Positions 43,580 through 56,164 of a stretch of 64,000 bases of DNA are shown piece after piece. The notes beneath the pieces are model-generated. The model ran no database searches. It was given only the letters and a program-made list of their open reading frames with translations, and had not been told where the DNA came from. The position numbers and the translations under genes are program-made. The DNA is taken from the NCBI GenBank assembly GCA_026018925.1, contig JAKSZU010000003.1, positions 188,329,639 to 188,393,638 on the forward strand. Direction: 5' to 3'. The DNA comes from Tupaia tana (taxonomy: Eukaryota; Chordata; Mammalia; Scandentia; Tupaiidae). The stretch's first letter is position 1. Each line of letters starts with the position of its first letter.

Positions 43580-44680
43580 TCTCTTTATTTCTATTTTTAA
43601 TTTATTTTTCAATTTACTTTATACAAGCCAATCATTGTAAATCACTTGGTTTGAAAAGTAAATTTACCCGATACAAATACACCTCTTCCCAGTCCAGTTT
43701 AGGACACTATACACATTATCATCAATAGACAACAATCCATTAATTTATTTCATCACACTCTCCACCTTCTCCCACCTTCTTCCCACACTGTCTCCAGTAT
43801 CTATAATAATTTTCTATGCTTCTACATCTTCTAATCTTTCAGTTTCCCATATAGTGTGGACAGTTCATATATTTTAAATGGAGACATACAATGTCTCTCT
43901 TTCATAGCCTGGCTTGCTTCACTCAGCAGTAAATCTTCCATATTTGTCTACTTTCTATGAAATGTCAGGATCTTGTTTTTTTTTTTTTTTTTTTCCCAAT
44001 GATTGAATAGTATTCCTTAGAGTATATGTATCACACTTTTTCAATCCATTCATCTGTTTGTGAACATTTGGGTTGGTTCCATGTCTTAGCAATTGTGAAG
44101 AATGCCACAATAAACATAGATGTGCAAGCACTTTCCCAGCTGAGCATTCTCCTATCCTTTAGGTAGATACTCAGGAGTGGAATTGCTGGACCATTTGGTA
44201 GTTCTATTTGTAGATCATTGAGGAACCTCCATATTGTTTTCCACAGTGGCTGAACTAATAACATTTCCACCAACAGTGTAGGAGAGTTCTCCTTTCACCA
44301 CAGCCCCACCAGCAGTTATTCTTTCTTCTTCTTCTTCTTATTTTAATCTTTGCCATTCTGACTGGGGTTAGGTAGTATCTAATTGTGGCTTTGATCTGCA
44401 TCTCCCCTATGTTGAATATTTTTTTCAAATGCTTTTTGGCTGTTTGCATGTCTTCCTTTAGACAACTGTTTGTTCAGCTCATTTTTCCCATCTTTTAATT
44501 GGGTTGATCATTTTTTTTGGGGGGGGGGGGTAAACCACTTGAATTTTCTATGTGTTCTGGTTATCAATCCCTTATCTGAGGCATAGTTTACAAAAATATT
44601 CTTTCATTCTGAGGGTTATCAATTCACAGTAATTATTGTGTCTTTTGCTGTGCAGAAACTTCTAATCTGATGTTTCTGCA
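43580..44680 (-). mobile_element. 5'-truncated antisense L1 (ORF2 C terminus and 3' UTR)
   Basis: In reverse complement this aligns with the 3' part of the long L1: ORF2 C-terminal segments (LPNGPAIPLLSIYLKDRRM, CWWGCGERRTLLHCWWKC) at 44031-44330, broken by stops, then a 3' UTR ending near 43580. The 5' truncation is at about 44680, next to a 12-bp inverted repeat. A G12 run (44519-44530) is embedded. Confidence 0.92.
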
Positions 44681-44689
44681 CAGACACAT

Positions 44690-45545
44690 CTCAGCTGTCC
44701 TGGATAATGGGCAAAAGCATATATGCCTGGTGTGAACAGGGAAGGCCCAGGACATTTACCGCTTGTGTCCAGTTATACTACCAGGCCTATTTCTTCATTC
44801 ACTGTGGGCAATTTGATTTCTTTGCTTTGAAAAGTACTAATCCTGACCACCTAAAATGTAAAAGGCTTGAAGAAAGAATATAATACAGTATATCAATAAC
44901 ATAAAAACTTGTACATTTGATCTGTATGATACATACAGAATTCTTAAGGAATTATAAGAGCAAAAAGGTCAAATAATTTATTCTTCCAATAAAAGCATCT
45001 CCTTGCTTTTGTGCAGTGCTTTTACTTCCCCCCAATTCTTTTATCCTTTATTACTCATTGATCCTCGGGTCAGTCTCACTATTTCCTAGCTACTACTCCA
45101 CAGTTGGAGGTAAGAGTTTAAGACATGAAAGTGTGTTATTTTCTTATCTTTTTACTGTGAGTTTCCTTTAAGCAGTGTGTAAGCCAAAAAATGGGGGGGG
45201 GGGGGGGAGGAGCCTCAAGTGTTTTCCTTTGTAAAGCTTCTCCTTTCCTTGTATTTGTACGTTTTTGCCAGTGAACTTGAGTAAACTTTCTTCTTAAAGT
45301 TTAAATGTACATTCCAGAGAGAGGTTTCAGAAATTATAGCATTAGGCAGTAATATTACTGCAATGACCCATGGCAAGAAGGTCTGGTAAAGTCTCCTATG
45401 ACCTTTTCTCAAACTTTACTTGGGGCGGGGGGGGGGGGGGGGTATGGGACTCAATTTTATATGAAAAAAAAAAATTTAGTTTCACTAGAACTCTCCCAGT
45501 TATAATGGCGGTAAATGCTCACTGGCATAATGCTAAAGCAAACAG
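44690..45545. other. Intron with two long G runs
   Basis: G15 at 45193-45207 and G16 at 45427-45442. Otherwise unrecognised. Confidence 0.6.
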
Positions 45546-45549
45546 ATAC

Positions 45550-45690
45550 TGTCAGAGCCAGGTTCCAATACTGCTCCCCAACTTCCCGATCGCTGGACCT
45601 TTATGCTTCATGTTACTACTGGAAGCCTTAGTTTCTTCTTCAGTAAAATGGAGACAAAACTATTTACTTCACAAGCTGTGTTCTTGAGGG
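45550..45690 (+). repeat. MIR relic fragment
   Basis: 'gtcagagccaggttccaata' and 'cagtaaaatggagacaaaac' are MIR-like; moderately diverged. Confidence 0.55.
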
Positions 45691-45849
45691 CTTAGTGAAA
45701 GAGTATATAGTAAACCATTATTGCTAGGCCCAATTATAGTTAATGAAGTGAGGAACTTTATATATCAATCCAGACTTGGAAAAGGTCAGAGGGATGAGCG
45801 CTATCTAGGGCTTAGTGCTATTTCTTCATTAAGGTCAGTTTTGTTTGTT

Positions 45850-46102
45850 TATAATGGCCACAGACACATGTGCCGACCAGAGAGAAACAAAGAGACAGTG
45901 GGGAGGGGGTGTACCCCCTAATAGGGCATGGTTATGCCACAATCCATTCTCCTCTATTTCTCCATCTTATTGGGATGTTGGGCACGCTAGCACATGTATC
46001 CAGCATAATTTTTAAGCTGCCAGAGCCAGAGCCAGGATGCCACCTGCAGTCAGCCATATGGAATCCTGCTCCCTTAACCACTTAGTGACTGCGCTGGCCC
46101 AC
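45850..46102 (-). repeat. Old family 1-related SINE
   Basis: In reverse complement: 'gggccagcgcagtcactaag' head, 'ccatatggctgactgcaggt', 'gtgctagcgtgcccaacatc', 'aatggattgtggcataacca' and a GTCTCTTTGTTTCTC part. Clearly diverged. Confidence 0.7.
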
Positions 46103-46104
46103 TA

Positions 46105-47825
46105 AGGTCAGCTTTAAAGTGATCTAAACATAAAACTAACCTGTGGTCAGAACTGTGGTTACCTCTCCGGGAGGTGAAGGTGGTATTTATTGGAAGGGCT
46201 GTAGGAGAGTCTGCTAGGGTGCTAGAAATATTCTACATCTTTATTTGGGTTACATAGGTGTATATTCATGTAGAAATTCACTAATATAAGAATTATGCAC
46301 TTTACAGTAGGCCTATGATATATCAATAGGAACAAAGAAAGGAAAATAAAAGAGAGGGGAAAGAAGGAGGGTGCAGACAGAGGGTAGGGTATGAGTGCAA
46401 ATGATTTTTCCCTTGGCCTGGTTTTCTCCTTTTAACTCACCTGCATGCCCAGTTGAGGGAAGGCTGTCTCAATGAATGAGCTGACTGGCCAGAAGATGAG
46501 TCCTGTCTTTACTCCATGATCAGATCCTAACTCCTGTACAGAGACTCTCATGGGCATCATATGGTACATATTTAGGGAGAAAAAGTTGTGAGGGTATTCA
46601 TTCAGATATGTGTGCTTGTCTATTTTTGATCCAAATGTACTTATGACATGTGTTGAATGCCTCATGCTTTATGAACCTTATATTGAAATTGGTGAGCCTG
46701 ACCATCAACCTAGGATTTCTTGTCAATCAACTGTCCAACATTTTCCAGCTGTCAGCCCAATGCCATACCAGGTCCTGTAAATTCACTATGGGCACCTGTA
46801 CCATATCAGAGCCCATTGTGTTGTGCTGTATAGACTGGGCAGGGATTTGCAGGTATCTTGGATGTCAAAGATAAGGAGTGATTGCATTGGGCGGCCTGCT
46901 GTCAGAACAGAACCAGGAGACTTCGCTCAGTGTGCAGGGTGGAACCCGTCTCAGAGCATGGGGATGGTGCCTCCCCAGATTGATCTCATGCCATAAAACA
47001 ATCAACATAGTCTGGCCAAGAGGTCACAAACAGTGCAAAGCCTACTCTACAATCTGTGCACCAAGGTAGAAATGGAATTTATCTACCTACATATTCTTGA
47101 ACTTTTTAATCCCAAGAAGACCAAACCATTACTGGCATAAATTACCCAAAAAGAGATGCTGAAAGTGTGTGGGAAGTCAAGATACTCTAGTTAGATATAG
47201 TGTCTTCTGAAAAATAGTTTTTTAGTTTGAAACAAAAGTTATCTGGAGAGAAATGATTTTGGTTTTGAGCCAAGCAATTCAAACGGCTATGCTTCTTAGA
47301 CAATAAAGTTTACAGCTTTGACTGAGTTAGTTTTAAAAATCTTCTTTCTGACCATGTAGGTCAGGTGCACATATTCATGCTGAACATACATGAGGGCTAC
47401 AGCAGTGGAAAACTGATACTGATATATTACTAAGGAGAGAGGATTATATGTAGACTCCTTAGTTTTCACAGTATGAGTAGATTCAATCTCTCTCTTGACT
47501 ATTTACAGAAAATAAAACTCAGTGGTCTTTGAAACATGAATAGTATCTTTTGGTGGAAAGTTTAATACAATCTGAGAAAAATTATAAAAACTAGTGAAGT
47601 ATAAAAGGGAAATGAAATGACAAATGTTAGTTTCTCCCTATGGTTTCTCCTGTTTCCCAGTGAGTTCATAAAGCCTTCACCATCTCCTCCTGACTTCTTC
47701 AGGGTCTGGAAAACTTGCAAAACTAGCTGTATTTCAGCTAAAGACCATGGTGCAACATTCATAAGCCTCATTAGGCAACACAAAGCTGCACGGCCACATC
47801 ATCATAGAAATTCAGAGCTACAGGA
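46105..47825. other. Intron, no recognised element
   Basis: Nothing recognised in 1.7 kb. 46430-47050 does not look like any repeat I know, and its open frames are short. Confidence 0.45.
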
Positions 47826-48060
47826 GCATTTTTCAGCCTTAGCACTACTGATGTCTTAGGCTAGACAATGTTTTGTTGTGGGGCGGGGGCATCCTGTATA
47901 TTGCAGAACATTTATCTGTATCCTTGGCTTCCATTAGATACCATCAGCACGCTGCTACCTCTTTTTTTGCCAAAGTTCAGTGCCAAAAATGTCTCCAGAC
48001 ATTGCCATATGTCCCCTGGGGGCAAAATTACTACCAGTGATTGAGGACCACTGTCCTGGA
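47826..48060 (+). repeat. MER20-like relic
   Basis: The best of the three copies: 'ttttgttgtggggcgggggc', 'aaatgtctccagacattgcc' and 'atatgtcccctgggggcaaa', ending 'gattgaggaccactg'. Confidence 0.88.
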
Positions 48061-48061
48061 G

Positions 48062-49051
48062 GAACATCAAGAATCACCTGCTCTCAGCAGAGAGGTAGAG
48101 AGATAATGGCTCAAGAGTGATCTGAGCTCAGTGTTTTCCCTCCTGAGCCACTTGCCACTGAAGGAGCAAAGTGTTTGTTTTTTTTTTTTTTTTTTTTACC
48201 TGAGCTCCATGCTGGTAAACTGAGTTTTGCAAGACTACTGTCCAAAATGACAGCATCTCTTGGAACCTTCCATTGTATTTAGTGGCGTCCCACTATTTAA
48301 CAGGAAGAGCACAGTATCTCCTATGGGTGCCCAAATGGCTTCCCCCTGGATACTCCTAAGGTACTCATAACAGAAGCCAGGAGAATTCAACAAGTTCCCA
48401 AGCTACATTTTAAAAGATACATAATAATTACAGACTTCAGCAGTTTAACCTAGATTTCAACAACAGGAATTTAGAATCTAGAAGACAAAATTAAGATAAG
48501 CTAAATAAATGCTGCTGACAGACGAATGGGGTGTTTCTTTCTAGTTCTGCTTTGGTGAGAATCTAGCATGTTCTTTCTGTGCTGCTGGAACAATGTTATA
48601 TTTTCAATCTATTAGTTGAGAGAGTCTCTTTGAAAGCATGTTTTCACTCACTAAGCAGTAATGATTTTAGGAAAAGAAATCTCTGGAAACAGTGTTACCT
48701 TTCCTAGCACAAATGTAAACCGTATTACAAATTGAGGCACTATGCTCCAAACGAAATTCATCCTGTTCGGCCTATTGGAAATTGAAGCAATTAAAAAAAC
48801 AAACAAACAAACAAACAAACAAACAAAAAAACCATGAACCCCCAGGGCCAATAAACCATACTTTGAACCATTTGTATGTATTTTATACACATAGGAGTCT
48901 TACTTATGATGAGATTTTGAATGTCTTCTATCCTCCCTTCTCCTTCTTTAGAAAGATTAAGTGACAGACATCATTTAGCTAGAGTAAGGAATGCCCTCAA
49001 AAGAACTAGTAGCTCAAGTTATTTCTACCATTTAGGACAGGAAAAAAGAAA

Positions 49052-49111
<60 letters not shown>

Positions 49112-50590
49112 AAAGCTAACACCCCCCCCCCCCTTTTTTTTTCTCACAAAAATAACAGAAGGAAAGCTGCTACTGTAATCAGCAGTGATTGCAGGCATTT
49201 CCTGTATTTTTATATCAAGCTGGTTTTTTTTTTTCCATTACATACCTAGTGAACTCCAGTTAGGTCAAGACTAGAGAAAAACAGGGCCAATTATGCCTCC
49301 AAACCCCAAATCTGCCTACTTAGCTCTGCTAATTTTAACATGTTGACTCCATAATTCCAAAGAGTCAGAGAGAGGAAATCCTCCCTAGCCATTTGCAGTC
49401 TTTCTTCAGAAGCTGAGTCTCTTCACTTCTCCCTCTATTCCTACCCCATTAGTGTCCACCATCCTGAGATGGAACCTTTACTCCCTCTGTCACAGACTGT
49501 GATTCAGTCGAGTTGTTCAAATGAGAGGGTCCTGGGTCAAGTCTCTGCTTTCTGCAAGGTTCCCAGGCTCCCTGGCTCCCTGGGGTTAGTGCTTCCTGGC
49601 TTGCGTTTGGACAGGTCTGTGCCTAAACCTCCAGATTCCAGTTACTCTTGTCCGTTACTAGGGGTCTTTTTTCTTATGCTTTACCCCTAGCAAGGGCAGG
49701 AAAGTCTTCCTTATGTCTCATCTTCTGCTTCTTCTGTTTTAATTTAAGTCCACATCTTCTTGCTCTGTCTTCTATGGTTCCAAGAGTTCATCAGGAGCCT
49801 CTTTATTGTAGTCAATTATTATGCAGTAGTGATCAAATAATTGCCTCATCTTCATTTTTCTTTTTCTGTTATATCAAGGCTTTCCATGAAAAGTGTACAC
49901 TGTGTTTCTGCATTTCTTCCCTAATAGTTAATACCTTGCTTATAATACCATATCATATGGGTTTTTGCAGCCAACAGTGATTTCATAGCTTGTCAGGATG
50001 TAGTCTCTCAAACTTTTTGAAAAGCTATCAAAGCTTCCCTCCCTACAACCCCATAAATCAACTTGAGATCATTATAAAAAGATAACAAGCTCTTTGGCCA
50101 AATTTGGGCAGTTTCTTTCTTCACCCTGTCCCAAGACACCCACCTGTCCCCTCTCTTTTGTGTGTGAATTCAGGTAGGCTTCCTCCTGGTGAGGTCTCTC
50201 ATGCCCAAGTTAAACAATTATGTCATTGTTTTAAATGACTAGACCACAGAGGAGTCTCTGGTTGACAATTCTAACAAAAGTTCTCTAAGTTGTTCCTCTA
50301 GGGTTACTTGGCTCTGAAAGTTTATTCTTCAATTATCCGTGCTATTTATCAACATTTTTTTCCTATGGTTCATATTAATTCTATTGTTTTCTATAATTCA
50401 GCATCACAACTTAATACGCCATTCAAGCTGGGGTAACCTCAGAGATGAACAAATGCCATTCTGGAATGGTTTTACAGGATTGAGGATTAGAACTGCTTTT
50501 CTAGTCCTTCTGTAGTTATTTCGAATGACCTCACTCTTCAAATACAGGTGCATTTTCAGGTCAAAACCTCACACCCCTAGCATCAACTTT
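48062..50590. other. Intron with simple repeats, otherwise unrecognised
   Basis: T run at 48178-48197, (CAAA)n at 48798-48830, (AAAG)n at 49042-49113, C12 at 49122-49133 followed by T10. No named transposable element seen. Confidence 0.55.
49042..49113. repeat. (AAAG)n microsatellite
   Basis: About 17 uninterrupted 4-base units, followed within 10 bases by C12 then T10. Confidence 0.97.
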
Positions 50591-50659
50591 GCAACCAATC
50601 AACAAATATTTAGTGACCATCTACCATGTACATGGTTCCAAGTTAAGATACTGTAATGG

Positions 50660-50830
50660 AAAAATCATAATTACTAAGCCCTTCCTAAGTGTTTTTCTGA
50701 GCATTACCTAGTTTAATATTCACTCAAATCACATGAGGTAGGTATTATTACTGCCCTTGTTTTTAAATAAGAAAATCGAGAGTGAAAAGGGACTGAGAAT
50801 TGGCCTAAGAAATTAGTATCATGCTACATT
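50660..50830 (+). repeat. MIR relic
   Basis: 'ctaagcccttcctaagtgtt', 'cctagtttaatattcactca', 'catgaggtaggtattattac' and 'gggactgagaattggcctaa' follow MIR. Confidence 0.8.
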
Positions 50831-50976
50831 ATTAGTTTTTCCCAGAAGGGACTATGGGAAGCACTGAGGCTTCCACCCACCTGATTTCTGGACCTCATGC
50901 AGAATTTGCTTCAAAATCTATCACTTCATAGCCACTGGAAAAAAAAAAAACCTGGGTCTTCCTTTTATATGCACAC

Positions 50977-50978
<2 letters not shown>

Positions 50979-51045
<67 letters not shown>
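50979..51045. repeat. (TC)n-(TA)n compound microsatellite
   Basis: A TC run to 51014 passes directly into a TA run to 51045. Confidence 0.97.
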
Positions 51046-51048
<3 letters not shown>

Positions 51049-51049
51049 C

Positions 51050-54000
51050 CTTCAAAAATCAAATTTATCCCAAAGTAGGACTACCAGTCACAAAAGAGAC
51101 TACTCATATAAAAACCTAAAGGGGAATGCAAAAACATTCAAAGTAAAAAAAGTATTTTTTGCCCTGAGAATAAAGTCTTCAAGATAATTCTTATAGGCAA
51201 GGGTAATACTCATCTGGATATGTGAATTGTGACATGTTTGCTTAATAAAAAATGAAATAAAATAAAATCAGTCTATTTCCTGATGGTAAAATAGCGACGC
51301 TTCAGTCCCAAATCCCCTCACATGCTTTCTGGAAGAGCTAATTTGGCAGTGTCTATTACTTTTGACACTCAACTGTTTTCTTCACTTTCCTTTTGACATC
51401 AAATTGGACTCTTAGCTATTAAAGATAAAATCCTTTGTTTCATGTTCTGTCTTACATGAAATATGACCTACAGTTTTCTTTACTGCTGACTTCCCTCTAA
51501 ACAACAGTGAGATAAGCCACCATAAAATTCTTTAAATTCTCCAAGCGAAATGTCTCTCTGCTGTCCATTCCCCTCTCCAACCTAAGCTCTGAAATGCATT
51601 CTCATTTGCTACTCTTTCCCTAATTTCAGGATAGGATGTTTTCACTCCACGTTTCTCTAGTCAGCCTTTCATGGAGCTTTTTCTTTGTATAGGCACTATT
51701 CTCAGAAACAGCAGTTTTTGTGATTGTTGAGTTAGTGTCTCTGGCCAAGGTCAGTGGAGAGTGGGACAAGTGTATGGAACACTGACCCGGCTAACAAGCA
51801 AATCAAGGCTTGGGGCTGGTGGTGTCAGCACAGACCAAATCCCACCAATTGAAAGGCCCACTGGATTTCAGTTAAGGGTAGCTAATAGGGATAAGTAGAA
51901 GGAACACATACTCAGAGTAGCCCAACCTTATTTTGTAATTGTTCCAAAATGTCAACAGAACCAGGTTACCTCGGTAACTCTCCAATCTCCTTCCACCTTT
52001 TCCTTAATCATCTTACTTTATTTGAAACTAGAACGAAAGGTCACAGTTACTGAATTGCTTGTTAGCTAGTCATGGGAATGTTTTACATTAGAATTGGATG
52101 GACTCTAGTGGCGAAGCAGCTCATGCCCACCTGTGTATACTACTGGCTGGGAAGGTCTAAAAAAACAACTCTCATTTGGCATTCTCCTTCATGGAAGGGT
52201 ATACCTACACGTGAAACAGGGTTGTCCTCCCTGAAGTACACCTGCCCTGTGCACATCTCTAACTAGGCACCTGGGACAACCTGAAAGGAGGAGTGGCCAT
52301 GGTACCTGAGGGAGGCTAATAATTTAGCTGGGGAGACAAAGCTAACAAAAGTGAGACATCTGCTAACTGAACAAACTCTACATCTCGACCCACACTGCAA
52401 AATCCCTTAAGCTACTAGGCACATGCTCATTCACTTTTTAAGGAAATCTCACTCCAATCCTCTTGCCCTGTGACAGCAGAAACAAGCTCTTTGCCCTTGT
52501 AACTGCAGACCTTTCATTGACTAGGACCCACAGGTTCCTAGTTATGTATGCATTTTGTTTGCTTGTCTTACATAGAAAAGAAAAACAAAGGTAAAGAATT
52601 ATAGGCGAAAGGCGGCAAATGATTGGAACACTGTCTCTGGGCTGAGTTCCCCAGGATACCCTCTGTGATGGGATGCTAATTACAGAGGGGAACAGCAGCC
52701 TGTGTGTGGTTCCAAGCACATTCTATTTATAGCTCTGTATCTTGCTTCCCTCCAAAACACTGATTTATAATTCAGACAAACACACATGCAAAAACAAAAA
52801 ACTTGGCCACTTTGAAGCAAGCACTGATACACATTAAGATAGTTCCAAAATCTGGCCTATACATGAAATAGTAAGTTGATGAGCAGATAACCACGCTGTA
52901 GACACACAAGTATGCTCTTAGACCAAAAAAATACAAAAGGTGCCCTCTAGGTAATAGTGGGGAAGATATACAAGAAAGTGGGACTTTTTCAGGACAAATT
53001 GAGTGGAAATCTTTCACTGGGGATTTGAACTTTACAAGAAAAGCATTTCTTTGTGCAATAAGTAAGTTGGGTTTTTAGACTTCACTAACAGTAATCACCT
53101 CCACTAGCTCAGAAGAACCCAGAAGAGATGGGAGGCAGTGTTCAGGAACAGGCCACTGAAAGCATGACAGGTGACAGGCTCAACTAAGAACCTTTGCTCT
53201 GCTTTGGAAAGTTGATAACCTGTGAGATACGACTTCCCTGCCATCTTATCCAAATTAACCTGCCAGCACCTGGGACTGGGGCCTGAGCTCCACTGCAGTC
53301 TAGGAGGAACATCAGCTGGAGCAATTTTCCAGCAGCATGAGCCACATGGAGGGCCCCTCAGGACAGGCAGGAAGCCTTTGTGGAAATGGCCTTACATTTC
53401 CTCAGCAGTTCAGGCCAGAAGGGAGGGACGCTTGACCTTGGGCGGAATGATTCCTAAATATGTATATTATGGCCTCAAACAGCTTTTGTCAAATTCTTCC
53501 CTTTTGTTTGCTGAAGTAATCAAGATAATTGCTCTAACTTACCATCTATATGTTAAACTCATATTTCACTAAATCATAGGTACAGCAAAAAAGCTCTCTT
53601 TTTGAAAAGCATTTTAGATTGTCCTAGAAGCCTTGGAATCTGGGAAGGCTGTACTGTTTCCAGTCACACTGGCTAGATGATGCCTGATGTCTGGGAAGAT
53701 TGCAGCCTTGACTCGGAAACTATCAACAAAGCCCATTGACCACAGGAAATTCAGACAGACACAGAGATTTCCTCTTAGGGAAGGCCCAGCTCTGCACATT
53801 AGTATTTAGTTCTGTGCTGTTTGACTTATCAGCTGCTCTTGTGAATCTGAGCCAAGTACTATTGGATTCTCTGTCAATGGGCTTCTCGATGCTCACGGGT
53901 CTAAAGCCTCTGCCTACTAGTTGTTCAAACATTAAACAAGTGTCTGGGCAAGCATGATGCTTGATGCCGAAATCTTGAAATAATTCATTGGAAATCAGTA

Positions 54001-54145
54001 CTTATAAATTCACTTCATTTTGTTTTTTCCACTTCAATACTTATTTTCCATTGATGAACCCTTTTTTAAGAAGAGAATAGAATATCAAACCAGGAAAAAT
54101 AAATATCCAAATTTCTTATCAAAAGGAAAAAAAGGGGGGGTAGGT
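51050..54145. other. Intron, no recognised element
   Basis: About 3 kb in which I recognise no repeat, apart from a possible short SINE head at 51813-51880 ('ggggctggtggtgtcagcac') that I cannot confirm. No coding signal. Confidence 0.4.
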
Positions 54146-54147
54146 TA

Positions 54148-54395
54148 TGAACCCAACTACAGTGGCACAGGCAGTAGCATACTAGCCTTCAGGGCTAGAA
54201 ACCATATCGCCAACTGCAGGTTCAGATCCCAGACCAATCCGGGAACACCAGGCATACTGCGCACCCATGATCCTGACTGGCTGGAGGCTTGGGGAGGTGA
54301 GGGCAGGTAGGACAGCATGACAAGATTCTGTCAAGCGTGGCCCTCCCTTATCTTTCTCTCATAAATAAATAAACTTTAAAAAGAAAAAAGATGCA
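54148..54395 (+). repeat. Old SINE, family 2 type
   Basis: 'ctacagtggcacaggcagta', 'ggttcagatcccagacc', 'cctgactggctggaggcttg' and a tail 'cataaataaataaacttt'. The tail and the 'gactggctg' core are shared with 59322-59530. Confidence 0.55.
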
Positions 54396-54471
54396 TGTGA
54401 GGAGTGAAGAGAAAAAGAGAGAGTGATTTATTCCCATTAAACTAAAACTGCAGATTCAGAAAACAAAAATA

Positions 54472-54539
54472 CTGGGTCATTGGAAAAGTCATGACACGTT
54501 TTTGCATAGAAAAAATATATCATGACTTTTCTGACCCAA
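54472..54539. mobile_element. 68-bp palindromic mariner-like MITE
   Basis: Inverted ends ctgggtcattggaaaagtca and tgacttttctgacccaa around a short A/T core, flanked by TA on both sides (54470-54471, 54540-54541), as expected for mariner insertion. Confidence 0.88.
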
Positions 54540-54544
54540 TATAA

Positions 54545-55075
54545 GAGAAAAATATAGAAGTAAAGAAAAATAAATAACTAGCAGTATATGGAATATTCTT
54601 GAGAGGAAAACTCTAGAGATGAAACATGATTGGATGATCTGGGGTTCCCTTCAACAGCCAGGACAGATGAATGAGCAGCTGGCACCCCTTCAGGATTCTT
54701 TCCTTTGTAGTGGATGTGAGAGGAGTGGTTACTGCCATGTTGCTTCTGTTGCCTTCATCAATCACCAACCTCTTTGTGCCCAAAATCTAACCCTAGACAA
54801 GGCTGAGAGCGAGCACCCTACATGAGGCAGGCTAGAAGGGGCAGCATCCTTTCTCATTGCCAAATCAGTCACTGGAAACTCTGTCTCTAGAGATTTGTCC
54901 CTGTGGTTCAAGACATTTTCCCTGCTAATGTTTAAACTTTCATATTCAGCCTCTGCATCCTCCAGCTCCAAAATATTCCTGCCCAGAATTTCCAGTTTGA
55001 AAAGAGAGCCCTAGCCACAGAGCCTTGTTTAGAGGAAGAGCTATGATGACAACCGATAAAAATTGCAGTATCTAG
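54545..55075. other. Intron, no recognised element
   Basis: Nothing recognised. Confidence 0.45.
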
Positions 55076-55079
55076 ATAT

Positions 55080-55480
55080 TAGCATAAACATTAAATGGGT
55101 AAAGAAACTGGGATTTAGAAAGATTAAGAAAACTCCCTAAGGTCAGACACAGTGACAGTCTGGGATTCAAACAAAGGGCCACCCAACTTCAGAGTTATGC
55201 ATTAACTGTGGACTATAGAACAACACGCAAAGAGAATATGCTCACGTTAAGTGTCTACAAAAAAAGCAGCTCAGAGCTATATTGCTATGTATCTAGGATA
55301 ATTATACCCGACATTGACCCAGTGATGGGACTGGATAGCTAACTCATCTCTAAGGTCCATAAGTAATTGGATAGTATTAGTACAGTAATTATAGCAATGG
55401 CTAATATCTAGTGCTCACTGCCACACCAAATCCCGTGCTAAGTACTTGGATGCATTTAATCTCAAAATCTCCCTCTGAAG
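55080..55480 (+). repeat. Two MIR relic fragments
   Basis: 55085-55205 ('tgggtaaagaaactgggat', 'gacagtctgggattcaaac') and 55395-55475 ('gtgctaagtacttggatgc', 'atttaatctcaaaatctcc') resemble MIR; both are partial and could belong to different copies. Confidence 0.6.
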
Positions 55481-55506
55481 GAGATTTCATAAATTCTAGG
55501 ACACAT

Positions 55507-55521
55507 CCCCCCCCCCCCCCC
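55507..55521. repeat. C15 homopolymer
   Basis: Fifteen uninterrupted C followed by a CA run. Confidence 0.95.
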
Positions 55522-55707
55522 AACACACACACACATCTTAATAAATTTAAAACTAAGATGTATCTTATAATTACAATGAACAATTTTTCTTTGTAGTAAA
55601 CAACAAAAATGAGACAATAGAAGCAGGAACAGGAAACAAAGAACAGGTGTAATAAATGGAAAAGAGTTATAAAGGTAGATATTAACCTATTAATAAACAC
55701 TTCAAAG

Positions 55708-56110
55708 GACAGCTCAGTAGCCTTGTGGGTAAAAAAACTGGATCATACATGACCAACCATGGTTCAAATCTCTACTTTGGTGGCTTGAAAGGCATGTGTG
55801 CATGACCCAAATCCTGACAGGATGGAGAAATGGAGAAGGGATTGTGAAATGCCCATGCCCCATTGAGCGGTACTTTCTCCCTCTCTGTCTTTTTATTGTG
55901 AGTGCACATACTCTTTCTTTCTTGGAGAGGCTTTTGCTATAGGGTGTGTGCGCTCACCAGAAAGAGAGAGACAGACAGAAAGCAAGTAATCACCCCTCAG
56001 TGAGGATGGCCACACTGCAATCCTTTCTTCTCCATTCTCCTCTTGGGATCTTGGGCATGCACGCACACGCGCCTGGTGTGAGTGCACATACTATCTGGCA
56101 ATTTAAAAAA
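55708..56110 (+). repeat. Old family 1-related SINE with a nested SINE
   Basis: Outer head 'ggacagctcagtagccttgt', 'accaaccatggttcaaatct', body 'gatggagaaatggagaaggg'. It is interrupted at 55913-56077 and resumes with 'atctggcaatttaaaaaaa'. Confidence 0.82.
55913..56077 (-). mobile_element. 5'-truncated family 1 SINE nested in an older SINE
   Basis: Starts at the 'cctctc' end and stops at 'caggcgcgtgtgcgtgc' in reverse complement, so it lacks the tRNA-like head. A perfect 15-bp duplication, gtgagtgcacatact, is at 55898-55912 and 56078-56092. Confidence 0.88.
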
Positions 56111-56164
56111 AAATCAATTTAAATGTGAATAATATAAGTAGATCAGTAAAAAGATAGAGATTGT

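Noticed and set aside
46430-47050. Possible LTR or endogenous retroviral fragment
   Set aside because: No terminal repeats, primer-binding site, polypurine tract or retroviral protein motif could be seen.
49042-49113. CRISPR-like or satellite array
   Set aside because: It is a simple (AAAG)n microsatellite with no spacers.
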